Assembly (NCBI GenBank): GCA_001949185.1
Contig: BDGG01000013.1
Span: 540,408 to 604,407 of the forward strand
Reading direction: 5' to 3'
Source of the DNA: Ramazzottius varieornatus
Taxonomy: Eukaryota; Tardigrada; Eutardigrada; Parachela; Ramazzottiidae
DNA length: 64,000 nucleotides
The position numbers and the translations under genes are program-made. Shown one piece after another: positions 1 to 11,418 of this stretch (positions are counted from its first letter, which is position 1; the number at the start of each line of letters is the position of its first letter). Below the pieces are notes generated by a model. The model saw only the letters and a program-made list of their open reading frames with translations, had not been told where the DNA came from and did no database searches.

Positions 1-49
1 TCATAGGCGCGCTTGGTGTAGGCTGGTCAGTACATACGGATTTCCGCCC

Positions 50-205
50 TTATGTACAGTGCGCTTCCTGGTAGATTTCCTTCATGGCACTTTCGTCTTG
101 ACCATTCGCCATGTCCGACTGTGGACTCATCCCGTTCTTGTTAGGAGTGTCCATGTTTTGTTTCTGAAAGACTTCCCGAGAAGATGTTCTCGATAAACAA
201 CTTTA
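50..205 (-). other. possible 3' coding exon (GPCR tail?)
   Basis: An open stretch on the minus strand ending in TAA at 50-52. It reads as a polar, Met/Ser/Asp/Gln-rich tail, the kind of composition seen in cytoplasmic tails of GPCRs. It lies downstream of and on the same strand as the GPCR exons at 923-2489, so it may be the last exon of that gene. TM4 to TM7 were not found between them, which argues against this. No homology is recognised. Confidence 0.15.
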
Positions 206-922
206 GTTTCGCTCTTTGTATCGCGCGAATGTCTTACCACGATCCTACCCTTCACGCTTTGGTCTTTCCATTTTCAACAAGAAAATGGGGTTTTTGAGCT
301 CGCTAACGAAACCACTGTAGCTCAGAGGAACAGGCGCATGGGACGCTAATGCGCCACGCCGTCACTTCCGCCTCGGTCTCACCGATGGACTGTAAGCCAC
401 CCTCTAGTTGCATCTGCGACAACCAACGTCCCGAACTGCCCAAATAAAATTATAACCTTGTTTCTGATTATCGCTTCATGTTCATTAATACTGGATTACT
501 GATGAGAAAGACATTTTGCCGACATTTTCTGGATGGGAAGATTTGTTTCCTCGATCGTCGTGCTTGCACGTTTCTCGTATCAGGGATGCAATAGAGAATG
601 ACAGTTGGAATCTTAGTTCCTCTTGCGGAAACCTAATACAGTCCTACCTTTGAGATGTGACAGTTCAAACGCCCGATTTCAGTTCCGGATGGTACGTGCG
701 TACACGGGGCTGCTCGCTATGCTGTTCGCATGAGACCGATCAGCTGATCGGACACGTGCTTGCTTACTTCATCAAGTCAAGCCATAACCGGACGTCGATC
801 AGCTGATCGTGCTGCGCAGTGCATGGCCAGCAGTCTCGTGCAGAAACGCGGTTCGGTTGCAGAAGAAGCAATTGTCACATCTCACAGGTAGGACTGTATG
901 GCTCTTGGGACGAAAAGCTCAC

Positions 923-2489
923 CTGTTCACCGCAATCATCGCCATGTTCCAGCAGGAAGCCAGGCATCCCGTTGCGCACAAGGTAGAGACCACTGCAAGG
1001 AAAGACTTGTTGATTTAACGTTGACGTTGCGGCTTATCCAACTGAGGTTCTAGCAGATCGTAATTGCACTTTTGCACGGCGACATATCCCTTGCTTTTGT
1101 TGTCGGTACGCTCACCGGAGCAATAGATGGGTCGCGTGACGAAGTAGACTTCCCCATACAGCGCACCTGTAATAAGGCGGTTTGGTGAATGCCTCCGATA
1201 CAGATTATGGTACTTGACTTCCGCCTCTCGATTTAAAAGTTGCCATCAACATCAATTTAGCCAATCAACATTAATCAACATCAACAAGCAATCAGCGTTA
1301 ATCTGCAATCAACATCAGTCTTTCACGAAACAACGACAGGCCAGTCTCAAGTGAGATTTGCTACTCGGAATGTCAAATGTTGACCGTAAAAAAACGAGGG
1401 CGCTGTCTGCAGTAAAGGTGTCGGTTGTTTGCCGACGGATACAGTTATACATACCGTATTAAACATTAACATCATGTTCCAAGGAATCAACCTACTTATG
1501 CATGGTGTTTACTGATATCGATACTTACCAAGAGCGTTGGACGGAATAGCGACAGCAGTAATACAGAGATCTGCAATGGCCAGGTTGACGATGAAAGCGT
1601 TGCCGGTGTGCCTCAGGGCGTCCTCCACAAATACCGAGCCAATTACCTAGTCATGACAAAAAACACCGTTACACCGAAACAGTACTACCCTGGCAAAGAA
1701 TATGAGACCAGATCATTAACGTCACAGTAACTGTAACGAACGCAATTTCTACCACGACCATGCTACTGTAACTCTGACTGCATTTGTTTCAAGAACGCCA
1801 GTACGTACAGGCTTCGCATTTTGTAACGAACGTGGATACAGTATCAGTGCGCGTCTGTGGCTCACAGGCCGATGGTGCTTCACCTAGTTTTATCATGGTC
1901 ACGTTCACGTTCAGGATAACAAACAACTCGTTTTGGAAGAGGTATTACCCTGTTATCAGAAGGTCCTGTTGCTCAACTGGATGTCTAAAGCTAGGTTGCA
2001 ACGTGATCTCAAAGTAGCGCCAGGCCGCTCGTCATCCACATACTGTGATGATCGATGCTTGCATCACGCCCAGGAAGATATCACTTTACTCTGTGTAAAA
2101 GGGAGCCGGAACACCAATTGGGCCTGCTGGAAATAATCACAGATATCTCGACGGGCTGGTTGAGCTTATCCCAGATAATTACCCTGTCGACACGACGGAG
2201 TACTTCCGCACCATGCAGGAAGTCGTCTCAGAATCCCCGATCGGGAAAGATAACTCACCAGAAGATTCCCCAAGGTTCCGGTGAAGCACTGGATGGACAA
2301 GCAGGTGACGAAGAAGTACATCAAGGCCGGTGTTTCGTTGAGTGGATGATGCGAGTGCTCTTCTTCAGCGTTCATTTGAACGTACATGTCGCCAGGCGGC
2401 TCCGTCGAGCTCGAGACTTGGGCGATCGTGGACGGCAGACTCCTAACCAGCTGGGAGTACGTGGTGCTGCTCGGTACCGGGGCGTCCAT
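923..2489 (-). CDS. class A (rhodopsin-like) GPCR, N-terminal exons
   Basis: Seven-transmembrane receptor of the plasma membrane; only the part through TM3 is found. Exons (minus): 2489-2259, 1646-1529, 1166-1116, 992-923; donors are GTGAGT, GTAAGT, GTGAGC, GTGAGC and phases fit (0,1,1,2). The start is ATG at 2489, with no signal peptide and an N-glycosylation site (NET) before TM1. TM1 carries the GN motif (TLGNLL), TM2 the LAIAD signature (NLAIADLCIT), the TM3 start has the conserved Cys (IYCS), and TM3 ends with AVNR, just before the expected aromatic of the DRY/NRY motif. The pattern resembles the moody/Tre1/melatonin-receptor-like branch. The typical Trp in extracellular loop 1 is Val here (LYGEVYF). 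TM4 to TM7 were not found in 1-920, so the gene continues off the window, has an unrecognised exon or is truncated. Confidence 0.82.
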
Positions 2490-3854
2490 TATCCAAAACA
2501 ACAAAGTAGTTTCGCTAGCAAGGATACATCAACCACCTGAATCCGTCGCAGGAAAAAATGTGCTGGAGAAAAACCCTAAACAAGCTCAGCAGGGTTCGAC
2601 TGCAGGACCGTCCGGAGGTCTATGTTCCTTTTATACACACTAACGGAGCTGGAAGGTGGTAGCGCGACGTATAGCGAGGACAAGCGGGACCAGTACAAGT
2701 ACAGAAGACATACGGTTTTACATACAGTGAACACAGCTCGTGGTGACAAGATGGTACAAAGGAGAAACGACGAAACTGAGGGAGTAGGCACAGCCTGAAT
2801 AATATACCGCACGGCCTTGCGGAAACGCGGTACTTCCAGCACAAACTCGGGACGGTGAAGGAATCAGCGCACAGCCCCTGTGAGCGCATATATCAGTACT
2901 ATGCGTAAAGTACGTCCAGCATAGTAAAGTGCCTTGATCTCGATTGCATTCAGAAAGTAACTCCTTAGCGGTCAAGCCGAACCCATATTTTTCATTCAGA
3001 CTTGGCCAACCGCAGGCATCTAATGTCAATGCCAAAGGGAGAAGGGCACCGGAAATTGGACCGGAATTGTTCGACAAGACTATTAAATGTTGATAGACCT
3101 GCCGACCGTTCGGGTGACGCGTTTCCATTCGAAGTCAGACGAAGACCTCATTTTAATCTGTGAAAGTACAGGGCACGCGCTTGTCGCCAGTCCGACCTAG
3201 AACTTAACTATTCAGTCAAACACTGGCAACAAGTAACCTTCTTCCGCTTCTGATTACCTAGTCCATACGACTTGGCCTCCTATCAAGCTGATCTTTCTTT
3301 TATCTACGGTGCATTATTCTTATAGACAGTAAGTATACCAAGTAATCTCCGGTCTGAACCCGCCGAATTCTCGCGATAATCATTGCTACTGATTCCAGAT
3401 CTTCGGAGGCATAAACAGTTTCTGTGACCTTCCCGGCAGTCAATGCCACTGCCTTCAAAAACTGCGCTGTTCTTCTTCCTTGCACGAGTAAGGTACGTGA
3501 AATCCATCAACTAGGCGGTCAAAGACCTCGCAGTACGGCATTTTCACAGGAAGACTGTTCATTGATTTTGACACAATTAGCACGGTGGGTGAACCACCGG
3601 ATGTCATTTTTCTACTTCTTCTGGCGGTGGGATCGACTTACGTTTGTATCAATTTGCATGAGCCTGCGGAAGAGAGTACGCCGTAGGGTTTTCTGTGAAG
3701 TTAACAAAGGCATCTTCAGAACCGTCCAATAGCATTGCATTAAGGTTTGAATTCTGGATCATGCATGGAAAAAACATGTATTGTAACAGACAAGAAAGCG
3801 TGCGTCATCAAAGAAAAGACTTTTCGTCCGGCCAGGCACCACATGTATACGCCA
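2490..3854. other. intergenic, no supported gene
   Basis: Region between the GPCR 5' end and the 3' end of the first rhomboid gene. Short open frames occur on both strands (longest about 136 codons, minus, 2718-3128) but none has splice-consistent neighbours or recognisable motifs. It should hold the GPCR promoter and the rhomboid 3' UTR. Confidence 0.5.
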
Positions 3855-5725
3855 TCACACGGTCTGAGAAGGAAACTTGGGCCAGAAAATATTCCAGAAT
3901 ATTGCAAAAACGAAGGCGGCTACCACGATGGAAAGACAGATCCACCACAAGACGCGTTCCCAGGCCATGTCTCGGAAATGGCGCAATGTTACCACTCCCA
4001 ACAGAAAGCCGCATAACGCTCCACTCAGGTGAGCTGTGTATCCGATGTTTTGATGCTCGGGCCCGCTGTAGAAGTAGCGGTAGTAGACGGCCACACCCAC
4101 ATCCACCCCAACCAGAAGAAACCAACAGAGTAGGCGCAGCCAGTTCCAATCAATCTGCTTCCAATTCTGAAAACCAGCCAAGCGCTGAAATGAGTAACCA
4201 AGGACGTCAGTCATCTTTTGAAACCTCAGCAATGAACAGAAGGTCTCGACGTCACAACAACGACCGTAGGCTTTCATGCGACGCCCAATGGCACTGATCG
4301 GGTAATTTACGGAGATGGACGGTCTTCATTTTCAAAGTACATCCATCCTGTACATAATATTTGCAAATGGTGTTTGCAACGCTATAATTTGTCACGACCA
4401 CGATTTAAAATTCCCTGCATCGACAAGGCAATTTTTGCTTTCGACTCACGATGATGATGCTAGCGAGATGCGCTGCGATCAGGGCGTAGACACCACCACT
4501 GGCGCCAGCCAGAAAAACGTTCGGGTCGGTTACAGAGGTCCCCAAGGCACCAGCGATCACTCCGAACAGGTACACGATGGCTAAACGAGTTGCAAAAGTC
4601 ATTTGTTGGAAGCCTGTATTTATTCTACGCTTGAAAAAACAAGACATGTGCGGGCCAAGGAGAGTAGGAGGAGGACCCACCTACGCGCCAATATTTGTGC
4701 ACAAGTTCCAGCGGTATCCCCAGAAAGAGTTGGACCAGCAGGTTTACCGTCAGATGCCACCATCTGGAAAAAACAAATTTGGTGAGCGGAAAACCTATTC
4801 TGTTATTGGTTGGAGGAAAGAGTGGGTGGTACCCGGCATGGACCAGCATGTACGACAGGAGACGCCAGGCTTCCTTCCGTCGGTAAGGGCTATAGATGAA
4901 TGTGTTGTTTAAACTGATGCTGGCGTCCATGGCTGTTCCGGCACTCTGGGTGAAATAGAAGTAAAGAAAGACAGCGAGCTCAACCAGCGAGATGGTCAGA
5001 AGAAAGATGGGTGGCGGAAGGCAATTGTACTCCTTGAGCTCGGATTCCACGAAGGCCGCTCGGTGTGACTTGGGCAGGATAGTGTAAGCGGTGCGTGCCA
5101 GAGCTCCGCGGAACTTGTCAAGGTGCGCTGATCGATCGACGTTCTCCACCTGTAACCCTCAACAACAATACGTAATCGATTTCCAGAGCAAGTTTCTTAG
5201 TAGCGTTTCGATGCCCACCAGGCGCAGAAATTTGTGGAAATCCAAATGGTCGTCCTTATGGACTGCAGGCTGAGCAAGCATTTTCTCCTGGATGTTGGTC
5301 GGTACTTTCAACGCATTGGTTTGCAGAGCAGTTTTCAGTTGAGCCATTGGGACTTTGCCCGTGTTCGATGAGTCCAACATTTTGAATATTCCACGCCATC
5401 GCTACAAGAGAGCATAGTACTGTATATCGTACAAAAGTGTTCCGATTGTCCGGGGTAAACAGACGAAACGCTTGTGGCTACGGAAGATGAGTCAGTATCA
5501 AGAAATTCAAATGTCGAAACTAACTCGTTCGAACTCGGAGTCCTTTTTATGATGTCCGTTTTCCAGGTGTTCGTCGGCAGCTCTTTCGGCATCGAGGACA
5601 ACCGATGCGCCGTGGGACATTCGGTTCTCCTCCATGGCGTTGTTGATGAAGGTCGAGCCATTTGGGCCGAGGTACGGATAGATCGACGCGCTAGCCATGT
5701 GCCGTCTGAGATTGCTGCGAATCAT
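3855..5725 (-). CDS. rhomboid intramembrane serine protease with degenerate EF-hands (408 aa)
   Basis: Predicted polytopic membrane protease that cleaves transmembrane substrates (RHBDL/Drosophila Rhomboid type). Exons (minus): 5725-5525, 5401-5219, 5149-4833, 4763-4681, 4580-4450, 4166-3855; phases join without a break. Seen in sequence: EF-hand-like region at about residues 68-128, the loop-1 signature HLTVNLLVQ, the catalytic Ser in GASGGVY (about S289) and the TM6 histidine in GYTAHLSG (about H351), so the dyad is intact. Both EF loops have lost ligands: loop 1 ends in Gln instead of Glu, and loop 2 lacks the first Asp. The first donor is a weak GTTAGT. The last four exons have exactly the same lengths (317, 83, 131, 312) as the neighbouring rhomboid gene, which shows tandem duplication. 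The start is the first ATG after an in-frame TAA; Met10 is an alternative. Confidence 0.9.
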
Positions 5726-6414
5726 TTCAGCCCCTAAATGTTATCTGCCATCGCGTCGACAGGGCAAGTGGATTTTCTCTGCGATGTTACACCACTACAA
5801 CAGGCCGGCCCGGTACAGTGCTACAGAAACATCAGAAGGAAACATCAAGTCCTACAGATGCTCGATGTTGGAAGAGATGGTTAAGGATCGAGGGAAACGA
5901 TCATGTTGTGCGTAATGAGGCTGGAAAAGCTTCGGAATAACAGTTGGAGACTCTCACAGGTCCCAAACGAACCGCAAGCGCGGCCTGTCAGGATTGCTTC
6001 CTTGTGAGCGAAATGAAGAAACCTGATCACACTCACGGTGATGAAGGGATAATACGGAGCACATACTACTGTAGGCAGGTGAAATTAATTCTGCATGGAT
6101 GCGTGGAATTATTATTGGTTTGTTGTGTCCTTCCCTGATCAAAGGTGACAAGTAATTACGAACTAGGAATCGCACAAAATGAAAACTCAGTGATTACTCA
6201 CGACCGCGCTCTGCGAACGTCGGAGAATGAAAAGGTCGCCTACCAAGTCCAACAGAAATAAAGCTCCGCAAAACGTGGATGAGAAAAACTTGAAACAATC
6301 GATCAAAAGGCCGAAAAATGGCAAAAAGTCGAACGTGGATAACAGTTTTCCAAGATAACGATAAAACAGTAAAACTATTGTCAATACAAAATAAGGGAAA
6401 GCTCGGACAAAAAT
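5726..6414. other. intergenic between the two rhomboid genes
   Basis: About 690 bp holding the 3' flank of the upstream rhomboid gene and the promoter side of the downstream one (both minus). No coding exon, clear TATA box or repeat was recognised. Confidence 0.5.
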
Positions 6415-8534
6415 CTACACGATTTGGTCCGGGAAACCAGGCCAGAAAATGTTCCACAAAATAGCAAAGATAAAAAGCATAAAAGTAAGGACCAGGCATA
6501 TCCACCAGAAGACGCGCTCCCATGCCGCTTTGCGCAGGTTCCTCAGGCAGACAACGCCCATCAGGAAGCCGCACACAGCGCCGCAAAAGTGCGCCGTGTA
6601 CCCTATGCGCGGTCGATCCGTTCCTTCGTAGAAGTGTCGGTAGTAGACGGCCACACCGACGTCCGAACCGACCAGCAGTATCCAGAAGACCAGCCGGATC
6701 CAGTTGTACTCCATCTCTTTCCAGTTCTACAAAAAAGACAAAAATGATTTTATGAAATCATTGTACACGCAGGACGAGAAATTACGGCACAGTAGAAATT
6801 ATGGTACAGGCCTTTTCGCTACGGCGGTAGGGGAGCACGTACGTACGCAACCGATTCACAGTAATACACTTTTCGACACTTTTCTACGGTCGAATTTCCT
6901 TTTCGCCGTCCTTTCCGCCTGTCCCATAATTTTTACTGTACCATAGTTTCTCGTCTTGCGTGTACAGCATCTTGATACTGTACAAGTGATCCGTATAAAG
7001 TGACCGTAGAAAATTTCCAGAATTCATCGTTGTCTCTCCGTGATGTACGACAGTACTTTCTGACTCGAGGGACACCGAACACTAAGGCTTATCAAGAATG
7101 ATCATTTTCAGCTGAATATTTCACATGAATGAAGACTTACAATAACGATACTGGCCAAATGAGCCGCAATCAAAGCATATACTCCACCGCTAGCTCCTGC
7201 CAGAAAGACATTCGGGTCCGTCACCGAAGTTCCTAGTGATCCAGCCACCACTCCCAACAAATAGACCAGAGCTAGACAACAACAAAGCAAACCCCCATAA
7301 AAATCTTACAAGGATAGTTGGACAAGAAAGACCCGAAGTGCCCATACGTACCGACTCGCCAGTACTTGTGGACGAGCTCCAAAGGTATCCCCAGGATGAG
7401 TTGAACCAGCAGGTTAACAATCAGATGCCACCATCTGAAAACAGACAGATTTACAGGCGGAAGGAAGGAAAGAAATGGAAGGAAAGTTACCCAGCGTGGA
7501 CCAGCATGTACGACAACAGCCTCCAAGCTTCCTTCCGTCTGTAAGGATTGTACAGTAGGATGTCCTTGCGATCCACTCCGTGGTTCATACCCATGCCTCC
7601 CTTGATAGTGAAGTGATAGTACAAGGCCAGACCTAGCTCTGTCAAGGAAATCAGGATCATGAAGATGGGCGGTGGGCAGCAGCTGTAGTGCCGCAGTTCT
7701 GACTCGACAAAATCTGGACGATCACTTTCAGGGACGACCACGTAGGAAGCTATAGCTAGCACTTTCTGGAAACGATCCAGATGTGCGTGTTCATCTACCA
7801 ACTCCACCTATAAAAGAACCATAATCTATAAGTTGGTTCAGAGACCGCGGAATGACCATCCGAGAACTTTCTCACTCTCACTTTCAATGGCGGAGTACCA
7901 TCCACTTTATGCACGTCGACTGCGCTAACCGACCGGAACGATACAATGTGCGTTGAGCGCCCGCATCATGCGGCGCACATTGTCCATTGGTAGCCATTGG
8001 TGTGCGCCACCGGAGCCCGGAAGCAACAAGTTTTACACTCTGGTATGCCGTAAGGCAGAAACACTTGGGACCGATTTCACGTCACCATCAAGTGTCTACC
8101 ACCAAGTGGCTTTGGACGCAACAGCGTGACTACCACAGCCAAACACGGTTCGACAAACCAAATTTAATTTGATTCTTACCAGTCGAAGAAATTCATGAAA
8201 TTCCAGATATCCGTCGCGATTCAAGTCTGCTCTTCGAAGTAAATCATCTCGGATCTGTTCTGGCATGCTCAACTCCTTGCCTTGCTGCAGCCGGTGGATC
8301 ATGTGTCGGATCTTGATCTTTCCATCGCCGTCCACGTCTAGCTCTTGAAAGATACCCAGCCATCTCTGTCGAGATAAGACACAGGTGAGATTCATCTACC
8401 AGTTCACCTGTGAGGGAAACCATTCTTACGTGTTCTAGCTCCCAATCCGGCTGGTAGTCTTTCAGGTCCATCCGTCCCGGACCTCTTCCCACATATTGGG
8501 ACTCCATCTTGCCGCCTTCCAAGTCCGGATACAT
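6415..8534 (-). CDS. EF-hand rhomboid intramembrane serine protease (377 aa)
   Basis: Predicted membrane serine protease releasing membrane-anchored ligands, with a cytosolic calcium-binding N-terminus as in RHBDL1/3-type proteins. Exons (minus): 8534-8430, 8365-8180, 7807-7491, 7434-7352, 7271-7141, 6726-6415. Seen: two EF-hand loops ([10 protein letters not shown] near residue 45 and [10 protein letters not shown] near residue 85) with intact acidic ligands, the HLIVNLLVQ loop, catalytic Ser in GASGGVY (about S258) and His in GYTAHFCG (about H320). The last exon codes for the C-terminal helices up to a 3' stop at 6415. It sits head-to-tail with its paralogue at 3855-5725. The start is the first ATG after an in-frame TGA. 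A MITE lies in the last intron (6766-6962). Confidence 0.92.
6766..6962. mobile_element. CACGCA MITE, copy A (intron of rhomboid gene)
   Basis: A 197-bp non-autonomous element flanked by TA on both sides, with ends CACGCA...TGCGTG and long imperfect inverted repeats (AATTATGG / CCATAATT). The interior contains the family hallmark ACGGCGGTA and TTTCTACGGT. Non-coding. Homologous copies lie at 18113, 23188, 32295 and 46985. Confidence 0.85.
7943..7983. repeat. 41-bp hairpin, arms ACAATGTGCG/CGCACATTGT
   Basis: A 10-bp inverted repeat around a GC-rich loop, in the intron between the EF-hand exon and the first membrane exon of the rhomboid gene. It differs in sequence from the AAGTGGCGCA hairpin family. 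Confidence 0.6.
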
Positions 8535-9411
8535 CGCACTGACTTCGTTAAGAGGAGGTGAGAGTCAATCGACAATTTACGCGTTGATAAGTAATGACTT
8601 TCCCGTCGTTTCCGGTTTCCGCCAATTGTTCGCGATCGATAAGCACAACCCTCGCTTAAAATTTCGTAATGGTCGCAAAATTAGTCATGAGCTTCTACAC
8701 AATGCAACCAGAGGAGATATGGTACTACTAGCTACAAACTCAGAAATGTAAATTAAATTTTGTCATGGCTGTTTATCAGCGAAAGGCAGAAAGACAACAA
8801 GCGAGAGTAAACTGGGTGTGTTTGATCAGTTCTCCTCTGGTTCTCGCTCCTCTCGTTCATGCAGACATCGCTGACTCTCCGCCGTCAACAGCTATATAGA
8901 CTCATAGTTCAAGTTACAGATTAGTCATCTACACACTACGGTTCGTTACTCATGATATGATCCCATGACGTCCAAAAGGAGTCGGACATGTTACCATTGC
9001 CCACTTGAACAAGCGCGGCGATGTAGCAACTCACGATTGTTAAGCCTGTCTGCGATGACATCACGCGGCTCGGAAAGCGGGGTCGCTAAGATCGTTTTTC
9101 AAGACGCAGTGGCGCGCTCTTATTGCCGGAAAGTTTGAATGAGTGCGTCACTTGGGAAACTATCTGTTCAACTCTATTCGCTGAGCGACTGGTCGCGCTT
9201 CTATTCTTCCGACTGCCTTGACAAAGGTGCTAGACTTTCACTGGTTCATTTTTTAGGAACGAGGGAAGAATGCCGCGGTATAAGTCTTGTGCAGTGGTCG
9301 ATTGTTGCCTTGTTGGAACAGAGTCTCACCCACCACCAAAGAGAGCAACTGTACAGGAATCCTGCACTCCTTCCCGAATAGAGAAGGGTATCCAGCTGAA
9401 TACGATTTTTA
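8535..9411. other. upstream of rhomboid gene, no supported gene
   Basis: Holds the promoter side of the rhomboid gene at 8534. An open frame starts at ATG 9270 (61 codons, Cys-rich start), but no zinc-finger pattern is completed and no splice site links it to the exon candidate at 9412. Confidence 0.4.
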
Positions 9412-9664
9412 GGTCAAGTTCTGCGGACGTGAAGATGACGGCCCAACAGACATAGGTGAGCCGGAAAGCACTGAAGTGGACGAAGAGAATCTCATTCACA
9501 CCCTTCCTGTTTTGCACACGGACGAAAGAATAGCTGTCCCGTTTGGGTCAGAAAACGGACTTCCCCGTGAACGCACACCAGAGAAGCTGATGGTGGAAGA
9601 CTCTGGGAACACTGTCGGAGAGTTGATCGTTAAGACTGCTGAATCCGACTTGATAGATGAATAA
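9412..9664 (+). CDS. possible 3'-terminal exon, unknown acidic protein
   Basis: Downstream of a plausible acceptor (a T run then TAG at 9411) is an 83-codon open frame ending TAA at 9664. It is rich in Asp, Glu and Thr and has no recognised domain. The stop runs directly into AATAAATAATAAA, a polyadenylation-like signal, which is the main support for a real 3' end. Upstream exons could not be joined. It may be a pseudogene or a chance open frame. Confidence 0.3.
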
Positions 9665-9870
9665 ATAATAAACCAGCCTTTGAAGCTAGACTTCCCGATG
9701 TACCGCTGGCAAAGCTTCCCGCAAAGTGGGTTCTGCTCTCAGCTCAGCTGGATTACGTCCTTTTCGTAGAGGTCGATGCAGTCACGACAGAAATTCCTCG
9801 TCAAGTTGCAGTATTACTTAACGCGAGTGAATTTCGAGCTCGGCAAACAAACTCGGCAAGACTGCTCTGT

Positions 9871-9984
9871 CAAGCGGCGCGCGTTGTCCTTGTTCTCATT
9901 TGAACGCGTGCGCCACTGAAAAAGGCTGTATTTCCAAGCGACGCAGATTCTAAGTATTATTTGCTGGGAACGTGCGCCACTTGG
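9871..9984. repeat. two AAGTGGCGCA-type hairpins (9871-9918, 9934-9984)
   Basis: Two adjacent imperfect palindromes of about 50 bp. Arms resemble AAGTGGCGCA and TGCGCCACTT, separated by an AT-richer loop. The second is closer to consensus on its right arm (CGTGCGCCACTTGG). Confidence 0.65.
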
Positions 9985-10996
9985 ACAGAGGATCTTGTCG
10001 AGTTTGTGTGCCTAGGTCCCCGCCCCTTTTTCGTGGATAAACAACGAGATTATCCCATTGTTGTTTGATTAAGCCCAATTGAAATACGGATTGACTTCTA
10101 AGTCGGTGCGTTTTCTTTTTTTTCAGGTGTAGTGATTCGGTTTTCCGGTTTGGAATACGCCGGTAAGGCCTCTGAGCAGTTCTTTCCTCTGTCAACCTTG
10201 GAGATGCTGGAGCTGTTGCTGGGATCGGTCGCTACTGCTCGACGCTGCTTTAGTCACCCCAAATGCCCTTCCTGTGCCTTCAGCCCCGCTGAATTCTTCC
10301 GGTCAGCCCTTGTTGATTCGTGCCGTTCCTTCGGTGGCACTTCCGGTCGAGCAAAACGTCGAGAAACCCAGGCGTTCCCGATGGTCGCCCAACTGCGAGC
10401 TCATCACATCCAAGTTTCGGACTAAGTGCAGCAAAATGTGCGTTCACGGCCTCGAGAAATCGAGAAGAAGAGATCGCTACAAGAAAAAGAGGAAGAATGG
10501 CAAAGTCAAAGTCAAAGTCCGCGAACCTGAAGAGGAGCCTTGTCGGATTTATTTCACCGTTGAACCGGCCGCTTAGATTCCATACTGCCGTTATCTTCTT
10601 TAGTCGTTGCCAAAAGGTCTAACTTGGACACGTCGTGTTGAGAATTACTGCGGGCAAAGAACTTGACTTGCGTTCCTACTTTCTCCCTGAGAAAGCTTCA
10701 CCTCTGTAGAGATGTTTGCCGAGTCGGTCCGTGAAAGTGACGAAATTATTCGTACTTCTCAATTTGATCGACTTGATGTTCCGTTGACGAGGGGCTAGTA
10801 ACTCAGCCTGTAAGCTTCTCCGATATCCTCCTGGCGAGCCTGGCAGAAAAGTGGGGCGCTTGCTCTGTTTTAAGCCAGAACGTATTCTCTTTGGAGACAC
10901 CGATGTAACGACCATGGACATTCCCCGCCAAGTCGCCGTCCGGCCGACTGGAGTAAGCTCAGAGCTCAGCAAATAAACTCGGCTAGATTGTTTCCT

Positions 10997-11121
10997 CAAG
11001 TGGCGGACGTTTTCAACAATATTGGCTGGAAGGGTGTGCGACTTGGAAACGACCTTGGCGAGTTTTATTTCCCAAGTGGCGCACATTTTCAGCCAATAAC
11101 ATCGAGTGGGTGCGCCACTTT
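10997..11121. repeat. two AAGTGGCGCA hairpins (10997-11046, 11072-11121)
   Basis: Two copies 26 bp apart. The loop of the second contains CAGCCAATAACA; the first carries a related CCAGCCAATATT on the opposite strand, so the two copies are in opposite orientation. Confidence 0.75.
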
Positions 11122-11179
11122 GAAATATTTGTGTGTCGAGTTTGGTTTCCGAGCTCCCGTTCTTTTGGAAGGATTATTA

Positions 11180-11316
11180 CTGTGATGCTTCCTGAACTTC
11201 GCGAATCACGTGATCGCGCGCGTGGAGTTAAACCCCGGTCCGGTGACTATACAACCCTCGGGGGGATGTTTTGCGCGTATCATGACGTGTTTCGCGAAGT
11301 TGAAGAAGCATTACAG
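11180..11316. mobile_element. CTGTAATGC MITE, copy 1
   Basis: A 137-bp element flanked by TA. Terminal inverted repeats read CTGT(G/A)ATGCTTC(C/T)TGAA and continue through CTTCGCGAA and CACGT. A second copy is at 37235-37376. Non-coding. Confidence 0.8.
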
Positions 11317-11366
11317 TATTTTACGAATGTTTAAGAAGAATGTTAACAATCGTTTTTTGGTTTTCA

Positions 11367-11418
11367 GGTGTGAAAGTTCGGATTCGTGGGTTGGTGTGAA
11401 AGTTCGGATTCGTGGGTT
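11367..11418 (+). repeat. 26-bp exact tandem duplication
   Basis: Two head-to-tail copies of a 26-bp unit beginning GGTGTGAAAGTTCGG, followed by a partial third (GGTGTAAAAC). It follows a polypyrimidine tract and CAG, so the acceptor-like site may be fortuitous. Confidence 0.85.

Noticed and set aside
301-375. tRNA-like stretch (GTAGCTCAG and a 6-bp stem GCGCAT/ATGCGC)
   Set aside because: The A-box-like part is present but there is no B box and no closed cloverleaf; not called as tRNA.
738-810. Two GATCAGCTGATC palindromes
   Set aside because: Short perfect palindromes without further shared sequence; could be chance or protein sites, no support.
9270-9455. Possible THAP or other Cys-type zinc finger starting MPRYKSC
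   Set aside because: No later Cys-x2-His, no Trp/Phe pattern of THAP, and no in-phase link to the next exon candidate.
10132-10576. Basic and Pro-rich open frames
   Set aside because: Overlapping frames of similar quality, no domain and no consistent exon chain.
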